From: ZC4RG30 sp963777735
GTDB taxonomy: Bacteria; Pseudomonadota; Gammaproteobacteria; Steroidobacterales; Steroidobacteraceae
DNA length: 64,000 bases
NCBI GenBank assembly: GCA_963777735.1
Contig: CAVZRQ010000008.1
Span: forward strand, 310,001-374,000
Direction: 5' to 3'
The stretch's first letter is position 1, and each line of letters starts with the position of its first letter. The position numbers and the translations under genes were made by a program. The notes beneath the pieces were generated by a model that ran no database searches, was not told the DNA's origin, and was given only the letters and a program-made list of their open reading frames with translations. Positions 9,054 through 18,704 of the stretch are shown here, piece after piece.

Positions 9054-10462
9054 CAGCGACGAACAGCGCCGGATCTACGTGCTCGACACCAATGTGTTGA
9101 TGCACGATCCGGCGGCGATATTCCGCTTCGACGAGCACGACATCTACCTGCCGATGGTGGTGCTGGAGGAGCTCGACCATCACAAGAAGGGTGTGTCCGA
9201 ACCCGCACGCAACGTGCGCCAGGTTTCGCGCTTCCTCGACGAGATCATGCAGGACGCGGACAAGGCCGAGATCGATCGCGGCCTGCCGATTCCCTCTGCA
9301 CTCAGCGGCAATGGCGACTCCAAGGGCCCTCCCTCCGGCAAGCTGTTCTTCCAGACCCGCAACCTGCAGAGCCGCCTGCCGGCCGAACTGCCCGGGCCAG
9401 ACCAACGACAACGTGATCCTCGCGCAGACACTGGCCCTGCAGGCCGAACTGCCGCGCGTGCGCGTGACGCTGGTGTCGAAGGACATCAACCTGCGCATCA
9501 AGGCCGCCATCGTCGGCATCCATGCCGAGGACTACTACAGCGACCGCACCATCGACGACGCCGACCTGCTGGATGCCGGCACGCGCCCCGTCACCGAGGA
9601 TTTCTGGCAGCGAAATGGCGAGAACATGCGCTCGTGGAAGGAGGCCGGCCGCACCCACTACGAACTGCGGGGCCCCGATGTGGCGGACTGGCGCGTCAAC
9701 CAGTTCGTGTACGAGAACAGCGAACAGGGGCTCGAGGCACTGGTACGCAGCATCGACGGCGACAAGGCGCACCTCGAACTGATCCATGACTACCGCAGCA
9801 CCAAGCACAGCGTCTGGGGCATCACCGCCCGCAACCGCGAGCAGAATTTCGCGTTGAACCTGCTGCTCGATCCGGAGATCGATCTGGTCACCATCCTGGG
9901 ACCAGCCGGCACCGGCAAGACGCTGCTCACGCTGGCCGCAGGCCTCATGCAGACACTCGACAGCAGCCAGTTCGCGGAAATCATCATGACCCGCGTCACC
10001 ATCCCGCTTGGCGAGGACATCGGCTTCCTGCCGGGCACCGAAGAGGAGAAGATGGAACCGTGGATGGGCGCACTGGTGGACAACCTGGAAGTGCTCACGC
10101 AAAGCGCCGAGGGTGGCAACTGGGGTCGTGCGGCCACCAATGACCTGCTGCGCAACCGCATCAAGATCCGTTCCCTGAACTTCATGCGCGGCCGCACTTT
10201 CCTGAACCGGTTCGTGATCATCGACGAAGCGCAGAACCTGACGCCCAAGCAGATGAAGGCCTTGCTGACCCGTGCGGGGCCGGGCACGAAGATGGTCTGC
10301 CTGGGCAACATCGCCCAGATCGATACGCCCTACCTGACCGAGACCACCTCCGGCCTCACCTATGTCGTCAACCGGTTCCGTGGCTGGCCGCATGCGGGCC
10401 ATATCACGCTCAATCGCGGCGAGCGCTCACGGCTGGCCGACCAGGCCTCCAATATTCTCTGA
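9013..10462 (+). CDS. PIN-PhoH (PhoH2/YlaK-type) ATPase (frame broken once)
   Basis: A two-domain protein: an N-terminal PIN nuclease-like domain (YVLDTNVLMHDP, then LEELDHHKKG) and a C-terminal PhoH P-loop ATPase (GPAGTGKTLL, then FVIIDEAQNLTPKQMKALLTRAG). Such PhoH2/YlaK proteins have been linked to RNA unwinding and cleavage. The frame shifts by one extra base near 9391-9399 (a CCCGGG context), where LPG continues as QTNDNVILAQTLALQ; the corrected protein is about 483 residues. The start at 9013 overlaps bcp by 41 bases. Confidence 0.9.
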
Positions 10463-10496
10463 ACTGTGGGCCTGGATCGTGGTCAGATCTGAACCT

Positions 10497-12024
10497 GTGA
10501 ACAAACGGCAAAACCTCTCTTCGCGTGTCGGCACTGCCGTCCTGCTGGCCATGGCCTGCGGGCTGGCAGGCGCGCAGGAAGCAGAACGACCCACCGTGCC
10601 GCTGGGTCCGCCACCCGCCCAGAGTTCCCTGCCTGATCTCGGCAGCAGCGCCAATGCGCTGCTGAGCCGGGAAGACGAATACCAGATCGGCCGCATGATC
10701 GTGCGCGACATCCGCAACGAAAACCTGCTGCTCGACGACCCTGAAACAGCGGACTACCTGCAGAACCTGGGTTCACGGATCGGCGTCGAAGCGCAGGATG
10801 GCGAGCAGCGGCTGACGTTCTTCCCGGTCCGCGACAGGAGCATCAATGCGTTTGCCCTGCCTGGCGGATTCATCGGCATCCACACGGGCCTCATCCTGCG
10901 CACCGAGCAGGAATCCGAACTGGCAGGTGTTGTGGCGCATGAAATCGGACACGTGGTGCAGCGACACATAGCACGCGCCGTCGAGGCTGAAAGTCGCGGC
11001 AGCCTCGGAAACATCGCGAGAACACTGGGTGCGGTATTGATCGGCATTGCCACCGGCAGCGCGGATGCAGCCATTGGTCTCGTCTCGCTGGCCCAGGCCA
11101 CGTCGATGCAGCAGCAGATCAATTTCACGCGCATGGAAGAACACGAAGCAGACCGGGTCGGCATTGGCTATCTGGCATCGGCCGGGTTCGATCCCAATGG
11201 CATGACCGCCTTCTTCAGCACCATGATGCGCGAGCGTGGCCTGGGCGGCGATGACTTCCCCGCATTGCTGCTCTCCCACCCGATCGACACCGTGCGCATC
11301 GCCGAAGCGCGTGCGCGCGTGACATCCATGCTCGAACCTGAAACGGCGTGATGACACGCCCACCTATCCGTACATCCGCGAGCGGCTGCGGGTCGTGGCC
11401 AGCGCGCCCGAGGCCGATCAGCGCCGCTATTTCGAGGGCATGCTCGAGGCCGACCCCGGCAATCCGGCGCTGCAATATGGGGCGGCACTCGCTGAGATCA
11501 AATCAGGCAGCGCCGCCAAAGCCGTCGATCTGCTCAAGCCCCTGGTCGCGTCGCAGCCGCATCTGCCATTGCTGCATATTGCGCTGGCCCAGGCTCAGAT
11601 TGCGGCCGGGCAACCCAACAAGGCCATCGCCGCATTCGAGCACGGACTGTCGCTGTCGCCCCGCAATGTGCCGCTGACAGTGCGCTACGCCGAAGCCCTG
11701 CTCACGCTTGGCAACGCGAAGAAGGCGCACAAACTGCTGCTCGACCTGTTCAATGTCGTCGCGCCATCCCCGGAACAGATCCGGTTGATTGCGCTGGCTG
11801 CCAGCGCCGCAGGCGACACCGGCGATGCCTATTACTACATGGGCGAACTTCACATTGCGAATGGCGACCTCATGCTCGCCACCACGCAGCTCGATCTGGC
11901 ACTGGCCTCGCCCGAGATCACCCAGGTGCAGCGCAAGCGCTTCATCGCGCGCCGGGATGAAGTCCGCGACTATCTGCGCGAACAGCGTGGCGATCGCTCG
12001 TCGCGCCCGAAGCCACCGGGCTGA
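10497..12024 (+). CDS. bepA: Periplasmic M48 metalloprotease/chaperone with TPR tail (frame broken once)
   Basis: A secreted zinc protease of the BepA (YfgC) type, which helps fold or degrade outer-membrane beta-barrel proteins and LptD. GTG at 10497 gives a signal peptide ending near GLAGAQ. The HExxH motif is VAHEIGHVVQ, with the third ligand in EEHEADRVG and a SHPxDTxRIAEAR segment. A single-base slip at about 11349 creates a premature TGA after MLEPETA. In the other frame DDTPTYPYIRERLRVVAS and a TPR domain run on to 12024, as in full-length BepA. mlaA follows by 12 bases, consistent with an outer-membrane-maintenance operon. Confidence 0.88.
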
Positions 12025-12036
12025 TATCATCAGGGC

Positions 12037-12805
12037 ATGCGAATACGAACTGTTCTGATAGGCCTCGCGATGGCGGGCCTGCTCCCCGCCTGTGCCACGC
12101 TGCCATCCGGCGAACGCGATTCACGCGACCGCTTCGAGCGGACCAACCGGGCCATCTACCGCTTCAACGACGCACTCGATCGCGGTGTAGCGAAACCAGT
12201 AGCGAAGGGCTACGTGAAGATCACTCCCGCCCCGGTGCGCGCCGGCCTCAGCAATTTCTTCAGCAACCTGGTCTATCCCACCGTCATCATCAATGACCTG
12301 CTGCAACTGAAGGGCAAGGCCTTCGTGTCGCGATACGGCGCGATTGGTGGTCAACACGACCATCGGCATCGGCGGCCTGTTTGATCCGGCCTCCGGTTTC
12401 GGGCTTGAAGCACGCAACGAGGATTTCGGCCAGACGCTGGGCCGGTGGGGTGTTCCACCCGGGCCGTACGTCATGTTGCCCGTTTTCGGCCCTTCATCGG
12501 TCCGCGATACTGTCGGTTTCGTGGGAGACCAGTTCACCGACCCCAAGAACTACGTCAAGAATGATTACGTGGCCTACGGGCTCACCGGCCTCAGCGTCGT
12601 CGACAAGCGGGCCGAACTGCTGGCCACGGAAGATGTACTGGCCCGCTCCTATGACCCATATTCCTTCATCCGCAATGCCTATCTGCAGCGCCGCGAATAC
12701 CTGGTGAAAGACGGCAATGTGCCGGATGAAGAATTCGAAATTTTCGAAGAGGAAATGGAGTCAGAGCCCGCAGCGGCGACTGACCCTGCCATCCCACCCC
12801 GGTAG
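12037..12805 (+). CDS. mlaA: MlaA (VacJ) outer-membrane lipoprotein (frame broken once)
   Basis: MlaA sits in the inner leaflet of the outer membrane and removes mislocalised phospholipids for transfer through MlaC to MlaFEDB. The signal peptide ends in the lipobox LPAC. Family motifs NRAIYRFND, YPTVIINDLLQLK, NTTIGIGGLFDPAS and YVMLPVFGPSSVRD are all present, but a one-base slip at about 12337-12342 (GGCGCG context) separates the first half from NTTIGIG onward. An acidic C-terminal tail follows. The partner genes mlaFEDCB lie 2 kb away in the opposite orientation. Confidence 0.92.
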
Positions 12806-12857
12806 GCGAAGGCTGCTGGAGCGTTCTGCGCGAAATTCAGGAAGTTTGAGGGTGTCA

Positions 12858-13328
12858 ATGCGCAAGTTTCTTCTTCCTGTCATTTTTATTTGCAGTGTAT
12901 TGCTGCCGGCAAATGTGCCGGCGCAGAGCGAACGGCCCATCAAATACCGCCAGTGGGGCATGACGGGTGGTTACAAGGAAAAGGCGACAGGTCCGAACAA
13001 GTGGCAGGTCGTCGCAGGAGTAAACGGCAGAGCCCCCGAGGGCAGCGCTGGAAGAATGGCCTTGTACCGCGCTGCAGAACTCTCCAGTTCAGCAGGGTTT
13101 GGATATTTCCAGATCATCAGGCAAAAGGGCGAGCAAGTGTATTTTGGCCTGGGCCCGGGGCCTGCGACTCATCGAGGAGCCGGAGGCGCAGAACTGGACA
13201 TCATTGCAGTGAACGATCCTGCACCGCCATCAACCTGCCTGGCAGAGCGGAGCGAGCTATGCGTCACCTTGAACGCCAAGGAGACAATGCAGAAGCTCGC
13301 TCCCTACTTTACGTTCCCAGGCCGCTAG
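12858..13328 (+). CDS. Secreted CC0125/CC1285-like protein
   Basis: A 156-residue exported protein: MRK start, hydrophobic core FLLPVIFICSVLLP and a cleavage site near VPAQS. The mature part has the pattern GGYKEKATGPNKWQV, then ALYRAAELSSSAGFGYFQII. This resembles the GYxE...Y.V.F.GN...LxRAAELTxxxGYxxF signature of CC0125/CC1285 family lipoproteins, although there is no lipobox here. The function is unknown. ATG at 12858 is chosen because the signal peptide begins there. It ends by overlapping the convergent CPXCG gene by four bases. Confidence 0.65.
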   Translation: MRKFLLPVIFICSVLLPANVPAQSERPIKYRQWGMTGGYKEKATGPNKWQVVAGVNGRAPEGSAGRMALYRAAELSSSAGFGYFQIIRQKGEQVYFGLGPGPATHRGAGGAELDIIAVNDPAPPSTCLAERSELCVTLNAKETMQKLAPYFTFPGR

Positions 13329-13597
13329 CGATCCATCCGCGCAGCATCCAGAGACTCAAGGCTGCCATCCGCTGCCACACCCATCGATAGCTGGATCGGC
13401 TGGCAGCACACCTGGCAGTCTTCCACGTAGGACTGCGATCCCGCCGACAGATCCAGCCGGATGAGGATGTCCTCGGAACAGTATGGGCAGCTGACCTCGA
13501 GAAACTGCTCCAGCGCATCGCCACCCGTACCATCGCCAGGCTCCAGCACCGGTTCGAGGCCATACAACCGGTCGATGTCGGTCTCCCTGGATTTCAT
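13325..13597 (-). CDS. CPXCG-motif cysteine-rich small protein
   Basis: A 90-residue cytoplasmic protein with the CPXCG-family zinc-ribbon pattern: CPYC near residues 37-40 and CQVC near 61-64, separated by a stretch of strands (LIRLDLSAGSQSYVEDC). The function is unknown in all members. ATG at 13597 overlaps the upstream PLP-enzyme stop codon by four bases (ATGA), so it is translationally coupled to the end of the mla operon. Confidence 0.85.
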   Translation of the reverse strand: MKSRETDIDRLYGLEPVLEPGDGTGGDALEQFLEVSCPYCSEDILIRLDLSAGSQSYVEDCQVCCQPIQLSMGVAADGSLESLDAARMDR

Positions 13598-14586
13598 GCT
13601 GCAGAACCGTCCAGCAGTTGCGCATAGCGGGAGATGTCCACGTTGCCACCGCTGACAAGCACACCCACGCGCTGCCCCTGCAGCGCTGCTCGCAGCGATT
13701 GCGCGCCGGCCAGCCCAAGGCAGCCAGTAGGTTCCACCACCAACTTCAGGTTTTCGGCAAGTTGGCGCATCCCGGCCACGAGTTCCGCATCGCTCGTGGC
13801 GAGAATGTCTGCCGCTGCCCGCCTGATGATCGGAAAAGTCAGCTGTCCCAGCTGCTGGGTCTGGGCGCCATCGGCAATTGTCGCCGGAGTATCGATGCGA
13901 ATCAGTCGTCCCGCACGCAGCGACTGCTGTCCATCGTTGCCTGCAACAGGTTCCACGCCATAAACGCGGCACCCCGGCTGCAACGCCTCCATCGCCAGCA
14001 GGCAGCCTGAAAGCAGCCCGCCCCCACCCAGCGGCACGAACAGCGCATCCAGGGGGCCGACTTCCTCGAAGAGCTCCAGCGCGGCAGTGCCCTGCCCCGC
14101 AATCACATCCGGATGGTCGAAGGGAGGAATGACTTCCAGCCCCTGCTGCTCCGCTAGTGCATGGCAGATGGCTGCGCGATCCTCAGTGAAGCGGTCATAA
14201 CGCACGATGCGGGCGCCGTACTCCACCGTGGCGGCAACTTTGCTCGCAGGTGCGTCATGCGGCATCACGATGGTGGCAGGCATTTCCAGCAGCCGCGCAG
14301 CCAGGGCTACGGCCTGGGCGTGATTGCCGGAGGAATAGGCCGCAACGCCGGCGCGCCGTTGCACGGCATCGAGTTGCACCAGTGCGTTGAATGCGCCACG
14401 AAACTTGAAGGCGCCCGCGCGCTGCAAGTTCTCGCATTTGAAAAAAAGACGCCCGCCGAAGGCAGCATCCATGCGTCGCGACGTCAGCACCGGCGTGTGA
14501 TGCGCAAACCCGCGCAGTCGCTCTGCCGCCCGCGCTACATCCGCAGGGCCGGGCAACAAGGGTTGAGATTCAGTTTGGGCGGGCAC
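13594..14586 (-). CDS. PLP-dependent threonine/serine dehydratase-family enzyme
   Basis: A fold-type II PLP enzyme of 330 residues without the regulatory ACT domain of biosynthetic IlvA. The Schiff-base Lys61 is in AFKFRGA, the SSGNHAQA loop binds the substrate carboxylate, and GGGGLLSG binds the cofactor phosphate. Length and motifs fit catabolic threonine dehydratase, serine racemase or threo-3-hydroxyaspartate ammonia-lyase; sequence alone does not separate these. GTG at 14586 lies 17 bases inside the mlaB reading frame, so it is coupled to mlaB translation. Confidence 0.88.
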   Translation of the reverse strand: MPAQTESQPLLPGPADVARAAERLRGFAHHTPVLTSRRMDAAFGGRLFFKCENLQRAGAFKFRGAFNALVQLDAVQRRAGVAAYSSGNHAQAVALAARLLEMPATIVMPHDAPASKVAATVEYGARIVRYDRFTEDRAAICHALAEQQGLEVIPPFDHPDVIAGQGTAALELFEEVGPLDALFVPLGGGGLLSGCLLAMEALQPGCRVYGVEPVAGNDGQQSLRAGRLIRIDTPATIADGAQTQQLGQLTFPIIRRAAADILATSDAELVAGMRQLAENLKLVVEPTGCLGLAGAQSLRAALQGQRVGVLVSGGNVDISRYAQLLDGSAA

Positions 14587-14902
14587 CGGCGGCAGCGGCG
14601 TCCGTACCCAGCGCCGCTTCAGCGCCAGTCAGTTGCGCCAGCGCCATGATCCGCACAGGCAAGGCCCGGAATGCCAGGTTGTTGCCGGCGACGGCACAAC
14701 TGCCCCGCCAGGCGAGCAGCAGTGCCAGCCCGGCGCTGTCGGCATCCGTCACCCCGGCAAGATCAGCTTCGCGCGCGCCCGACAGTAATCCGCCAGCCTT
14801 GAGCTGTGCCCACAGCCAGGGCGCTGTTTCCAGCGTCAGCGCGCCTTCCACCGCACAACGGCCCTCGCCTCGTTCTGCCAGCTGGGCTGAAGCGCGCGTC
14901 AT
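14570..14902 (-). CDS. mlaB: MlaB-type STAS domain protein
   Basis: A 110-residue STAS domain protein at the MlaB position of the mlaFEDCB operon. MlaB binds the MlaF ATPase and is needed to assemble or activate the MlaFEDB phospholipid transporter. The STAS core ADLAGVTDADSAGLALLLAW resembles the family's D-(x)n-DSAGLA-L motif. Sequence similarity in this family is low, so context carries weight. It starts three bases after mlaC. Confidence 0.85.
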   Translation of the reverse strand: MTRASAQLAERGEGRCAVEGALTLETAPWLWAQLKAGGLLSGAREADLAGVTDADSAGLALLLAWRGSCAVAGNNLAFRALPVRIMALAQLTGAEAALGTDAAAAGARPN

Positions 14903-14905
14903 GCG

Positions 14906-15559
14906 TTACTTCGCCGCCGGCAGGCTGACGCCGGAAGTTTCCAGCCGCTTCAGCAGCCCTTCGAGACCTTTCTGGTCGATCTCGAGACCGAAGTCCTCGC
15001 GGAAGCTCTTCACGTAGCTGATGCCCTCGATGACCACATCCCAGACCTTCCAGACTCCGGCTGCATCCTTGCGCAGGGTGTAACTCACGGCAACGGTTGC
15101 GCCGTTTGAGCGCTTGATTTCAGTGCGCACGTTGGCGCGCGGGGCCGCGGCATCACCCTGGAACGGCAGCACCTTCATCCGGTCGCCCGTGAAATCCAGC
15201 AATGCATCGCCGTAGGTGGTCAGCATCGACTTGTAGAAAGTATCGACAAAACGCTTGCGCTGCGCGGGGGTGGCAGTGCGCCAGTGTTTTCCCAGCACCT
15301 GCTGCGCCGCGTAGTCCACATCCACATGCGGCAGGAACACCTTGTCGATCACATCGTAGAGACCCTTGATGTCCTTGCGGTAGGCAGCACGGTTCGCATC
15401 CAGGTCAGCCAGCAGCGCGCGTGAGCTGGTATCGATCAGCTTCTGCGGCGCGGAGTTGTCGATGACGGCTGCGGCCTGCACGGTGGCCATCGGGGCAAGC
15501 GCCAGCAATACCAGCGGCAACCATGCTGAACGCCTCGTGAACAGGAACGACATCTTCAC
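14906..15559 (-). CDS. mlaC: Periplasmic phospholipid shuttle MlaC
   Basis: A 217-residue periplasmic lipid carrier between MlaA in the outer membrane and the MlaD hexamer. A signal peptide (cleavage near VQAAA) precedes the Tol-Tol-Ttg2 domain. Typical features are VLGKHWRTATPAQRKRFVDTF, then YGDALLDFTGDR and VWDVVIEGISYVKSFREDF. ATG at 15559 overlaps the mlaD stop by four bases. Confidence 0.95.
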   Translation of the reverse strand: MKMSFLFTRRSAWLPLVLLALAPMATVQAAAVIDNSAPQKLIDTSSRALLADLDANRAAYRKDIKGLYDVIDKVFLPHVDVDYAAQQVLGKHWRTATPAQRKRFVDTFYKSMLTTYGDALLDFTGDRMKVLPFQGDAAAPRANVRTEIKRSNGATVAVSYTLRKDAAGVWKVWDVVIEGISYVKSFREDFGLEIDQKGLEGLLKRLETSGVSLPAAK

Positions 15560-16050
15560 TTCTCCTCAGAACTATCCGAAGCGCTGTTGCCTGCGAAGGC
15601 AGAGAACAGGCGATTGATCAGCTTCTCCAGCACCATGGCAGACTGCGTGTTCTCGATCAGACTGCCCGCAGCCAGATAGGTTTCAGATCCGCCCGGGTCC
15701 AGGCCCACATATTTCGCTCCCAGCAGGCCCGCCGTCTCGACGCCTGCCCAGCTGTCGTCCGGGATGCGGCTGTACTGATCGTCGATCACCAGCGACACCA
15801 CCGCCTTGTAGTCGGTGGAATCAAACACCACATTGCTCACGCGGCCGATCTTCACGCCGCCCATGCTCACCGGCGCACCCGGCTGCAGGTCACCGACATT
15901 CTCGAAACGCGCCGTGACCTCGTAGCCTTTCGACTCGCCGAGTACGGCCAGCTTGCTGCCCGGAAGTTGTGTAGTGAGGAATGCCAGCGCGGCAAACCCC
16001 AGCAACACGAACAGACCGGTTCCGATCTCCAGACTGCGTTCATTCTTCAT
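15556..16050 (-). CDS. mlaD: MlaD, MCE-domain subunit of the phospholipid ABC transporter
   Basis: A 164-residue inner-membrane-anchored MCE protein. One N-terminal helix (about 9-27) is followed by the MCE domain with ARFENVGDLQPGAPVSMGGVKIG and a GLLGAKYVGLDPGG segment, then a short C-terminal helix. MlaD forms a periplasmic hexamer that receives lipid from MlaC. It lies 27 bases downstream of mlaE. Confidence 0.96.
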   Translation of the reverse strand: MKNERSLEIGTGLFVLLGFAALAFLTTQLPGSKLAVLGESKGYEVTARFENVGDLQPGAPVSMGGVKIGRVSNVVFDSTDYKAVVSLVIDDQYSRIPDDSWAGVETAGLLGAKYVGLDPGGSETYLAAGSLIENTQSAMVLEKLINRLFSAFAGNSASDSSEEK

Positions 16051-16077
16051 GATCCAGTACTCCGTATACCCGCGTGC

Positions 16078-16815
16078 CTACAGGAAGGCAGCGGTCAACA
16101 TGTAATCGAATATCAGCACCAGCACCGATGAACTGATCACCGTGCGGGTGGTTGCAAGTCCCACGCCTTCGGCCGTCGGCGCCGCGTGATAACCCTGGTA
16201 CACCGCGATCAGCGTGCAGGCGATGCCGAACACCAGGCTCTTGACGATGCCCTCGTTCACGTCCCCCACGCTGATCTGGTTCTGCATCTGCGACCAGAAC
16301 GTGCCGGCATCCACGCCCATCACCGACACACCGATGAGCTGCGTGCCGAAGATGCCCATGATGTTGAAGATCGCCACCAGCAGCGGCATCGCGATCACGC
16401 CGCCGAGGAATCGCGGCGCCACCACGTTACGCATGGGATCCACGGCCATCACCTGCATGGCGGTGAGCTGGTCGGTGGCGCGCATCAGGCCGATCTCCGA
16501 GGCCAGCGAAGTGCCCGCCCTGCCCGCGAACAGCAACGCCGTAAGCACCGGGCCGAGTTCCTTCAGCAGGGCCATGCCCGCCGCCACGCCCAGTGCCGAT
16601 TCGCTGCCGAAGCGGGCCAGCATCTCGGAGAACGCCAGCCCCATGATCATGCCCACCACCACGCCGCAGAGCATGATGATGATCAGCGAGCGCGCGCCGC
16701 TGTTGTAGATCTGCCGGACAATCAGCGACGGCCGGCGCAATGCCGGACCACAGGCGGCCAGCACCTGCACCAGGAACAACGCCACCGCACCGATGCTGCG
16801 CAGTGCTGCAATCAC
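16078..16815 (-). CDS. mlaE: MlaE, permease subunit of the phospholipid ABC transporter
   Basis: A 245-residue MlaE/YrbE-type permease with the expected hydrophobic helices and the conserved coupling segment LGPVLTALLFAGRAGTSLASEIGLMRATDQLTAM. Start GTG at 16815 overlaps the mlaF stop (GTGA), giving translational coupling of ATPase and permease. It works with MlaF, MlaD and MlaB in phospholipid trafficking. Confidence 0.97.
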   Translation of the reverse strand: MIAALRSIGAVALFLVQVLAACGPALRRPSLIVRQIYNSGARSLIIIMLCGVVVGMIMGLAFSEMLARFGSESALGVAAGMALLKELGPVLTALLFAGRAGTSLASEIGLMRATDQLTAMQVMAVDPMRNVVAPRFLGGVIAMPLLVAIFNIMGIFGTQLIGVSVMGVDAGTFWSQMQNQISVGDVNEGIVKSLVFGIACTLIAVYQGYHAAPTAEGVGLATTRTVISSSVLVLIFDYMLTAAFL

Positions 16816-17648
16816 AGGCGCTTCCCCTTGGCGAGGTCGGAGGTATCCAGCAGCGCACCGAGGTAGTCGCCCGCCGGATAGTGGAATGACACTGGACCGT
16901 CACTGGTGCCCTGCATGAACTGCCGCACGGAAGGATCCGTGCTGGCATTGAGCTCCGGGGTGGTGCCCTCGGCAATGACCCTGCCGCCGGACAGCAGATA
17001 GCTGTAGTCGGCGATGCTGCCGACTTCCGGCACATCATGCGAAACCACGATGCTGGTGATGCCGAGCGCATCATTCAGGCGTTTGATCAGCTGCACCACG
17101 ATGCCCATGGACACTGGATCCAGCCCGACGAAAGGTTCGTCGTAGATCAGCACTTCCGGATCCATCACGATGGCACGGGCCAGCGCCACACGGCGCGCCA
17201 TGCCACCAGAGAGCTCCTGTGGCTTCAGTTTTTCGGCGCCCCGCAAACCCACGGCTTCCAGCTTCATCAGCACCAGCCGCCGCAGCACGGGTTCCGGCAG
17301 GCGTGCATGTTCCCGCACCGGGAACGCCACGTTTTCGAATACATCCAGGTCCGTGAGCAAGGCGCCGTTCTGGAACAGCATGCCCATGCGCCGGCGCAGG
17401 GCAAACAGCTCGGCGCGCTTCAGTGCCGCCACATCCTGGCCCAGCACCCGCACGCTGCCCGCACTGGCAAAGGCCTGGCCGGTAAGCAGACGCAGCAGTG
17501 TCGTCTTGCCGGTGCCGCTAGGGCCCATTACCGCGGTGATGCTGCCCTGACGGACCGTCAGGTCGAGCCCGTCGAAGATCTGCCTGGAGCCAGCGCTGTA
17601 GCGCACCCCGCGAACCTCGACCACCGGGGGCAGCGCGCCTTCGCTCAC
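16812..17648 (-). CDS. mlaF: MlaF, ATPase subunit of the phospholipid ABC transporter
   Basis: A 278-residue ABC ATPase: Walker A GPSGTGKTT, signature LSGGMARR, Walker B VLIYDEPFVGLDP and switch histidine in VVSHD. The C-terminal extension after the H-loop, which in MlaF wraps the neighbouring subunit, is present. The start is GTG at 17648. It lies 14 bases downstream of the class I aldolase gene, so transcription may begin upstream of that gene. Confidence 0.96.
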   Translation of the reverse strand: MSEGALPPVVEVRGVRYSAGSRQIFDGLDLTVRQGSITAVMGPSGTGKTTLLRLLTGQAFASAGSVRVLGQDVAALKRAELFALRRRMGMLFQNGALLTDLDVFENVAFPVREHARLPEPVLRRLVLMKLEAVGLRGAEKLKPQELSGGMARRVALARAIVMDPEVLIYDEPFVGLDPVSMGIVVQLIKRLNDALGITSIVVSHDVPEVGSIADYSYLLSGGRVIAEGTTPELNASTDPSVRQFMQGTSDGPVSFHYPAGDYLGALLDTSDLAKGKRL

Positions 17649-17662
17649 TGTTGCAGTTCCGA

Positions 17663-18556
17663 TCAGGTCTTTGACGCCTGGTAGATGCCCTCGATCGCCT
17701 GATCGAGCGCCGCATTGAACTCGGCATCGGACTGCTGCGCGGTCAACCCTTCGGTGAGCGCACGCGAGAAGCTCGCGATCATCCCCTTCTGCCGCGTGAG
17801 CCGGGCATTGGCCTCGTCCCGCGGGTAGCCACCCGACAGGGCAACGACCTTCAGTACCCGCGGATGAGCCACGAGTTCCTGGTAGAAATTATCGACCTCC
17901 GGCAGCGTGAGCTTGAGCATCACCTGCGCGCGGGCAGGCAGCTGGTCGAGCTGCGCGAGGATCTCGCTCTTCAGCAGCTTTTCGGCAGCGGCCTTGTCCG
18001 GGCAATGGATGTCCACCTCGGGCTCCACAATGGGCATGAGGCCGTGGCCGATGACCTGCTTGGCCACCTCGAACTGCTGCACCACCACCGCACGGATCCC
18101 CTCTGCATTGGCCAGCTTGATGACCGAACGCTCCTTGGTGCCGAAGATGCCCTTGGATTTCGCCTTGACCAGCAGCTGGTCGAGGGTCGGCATGGCCTTC
18201 ATCAGCTGCACGCCATTGCTCTCGTCAGCGAGGCCCTTGTCGATCTTCAGGAACGGCACCACCTGCTTCTTCGTCCACAGGAACTCGGCAGTGGGCACAC
18301 CCAGGATGTCTCGGTCCATGGTTGCTTCGAACAGGATGGCGCCGGCCACGCGGTTGCCGCCGAAGGCGGGGCTGGTGATGATGCGCGAGCGCATGGCATG
18401 GACCAGATCCATCATCTGCGCCTCGCCGGAATAGGTGCTTTCTGCCACGCCATACAATTTCAGGGCTTTCGGGGTGCTGCCGCCGCTCTGATCCAGGGCC
18501 GCGATGAAGCCGGGCTGGTTGCGGATCTTTGCGGCCTGCTGCTCGAAATTGCTCAT
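17663..18556 (-). CDS. Class I fructose-bisphosphate aldolase
   Basis: A 297-residue Schiff-base aldolase that cleaves fructose 1,6-bisphosphate in glycolysis or makes it in gluconeogenesis. The family opening GFIAALDQSGGSTPKALKLYG and the segments VPFLKIDKGLA, LMPIVEPEVDI and ALSGGYPRDEAN are clear. No zinc-binding class II motifs are present. ATG at 18556 has AAGGA upstream. It is divergent from the suf operon and is first in a possible transcript with mlaFEDCB. Confidence 0.93.
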   Translation of the reverse strand: MSNFEQQAAKIRNQPGFIAALDQSGGSTPKALKLYGVAESTYSGEAQMMDLVHAMRSRIITSPAFGGNRVAGAILFEATMDRDILGVPTAEFLWTKKQVVPFLKIDKGLADESNGVQLMKAMPTLDQLLVKAKSKGIFGTKERSVIKLANAEGIRAVVVQQFEVAKQVIGHGLMPIVEPEVDIHCPDKAAAEKLLKSEILAQLDQLPARAQVMLKLTLPEVDNFYQELVAHPRVLKVVALSGGYPRDEANARLTRQKGMIASFSRALTEGLTAQQSDAEFNAALDQAIEGIYQASKT

Positions 18557-18650
18557 GATGTCCTTGTATGAGGTCTGCCCTTCGGGAAGCGCATGTTAGG
18601 TTGCCCCAACAGCCTAGGCAAATGGCTTCCGGGTGACAGAATGGGCATAT

Positions 18651-18667
18651 AGGACTAAAATCGTCCT
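18651..18667. promoter_or_regulatory. Candidate Rrf2 operator of the suf operon
   Basis: A perfect inverted repeat AGGAC-TAAAATC-GTCCT (arms 18651-18655 and 18663-18667) lies 38 bases upstream of the Rrf2 start, in an AT-richer patch of a GC-rich region. Rrf2 regulators such as IscR and SufR bind short dyads of this size in front of their own operons. No binding motif for this protein is known, so the role is inferred from position and symmetry. Confidence 0.5.
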
Positions 18668-18704
18668 GTATTCCACCCGCCCCCTCGGTACCCCGAGCCA
18701 ACCC

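Noticed and set aside
9013..10462. bepA, mlaA and PIN-PhoH as true pseudogenes
   Set aside because: Each resumes exact family sequence after a one-base change, and the same slip type occurs in essential genes across the window.
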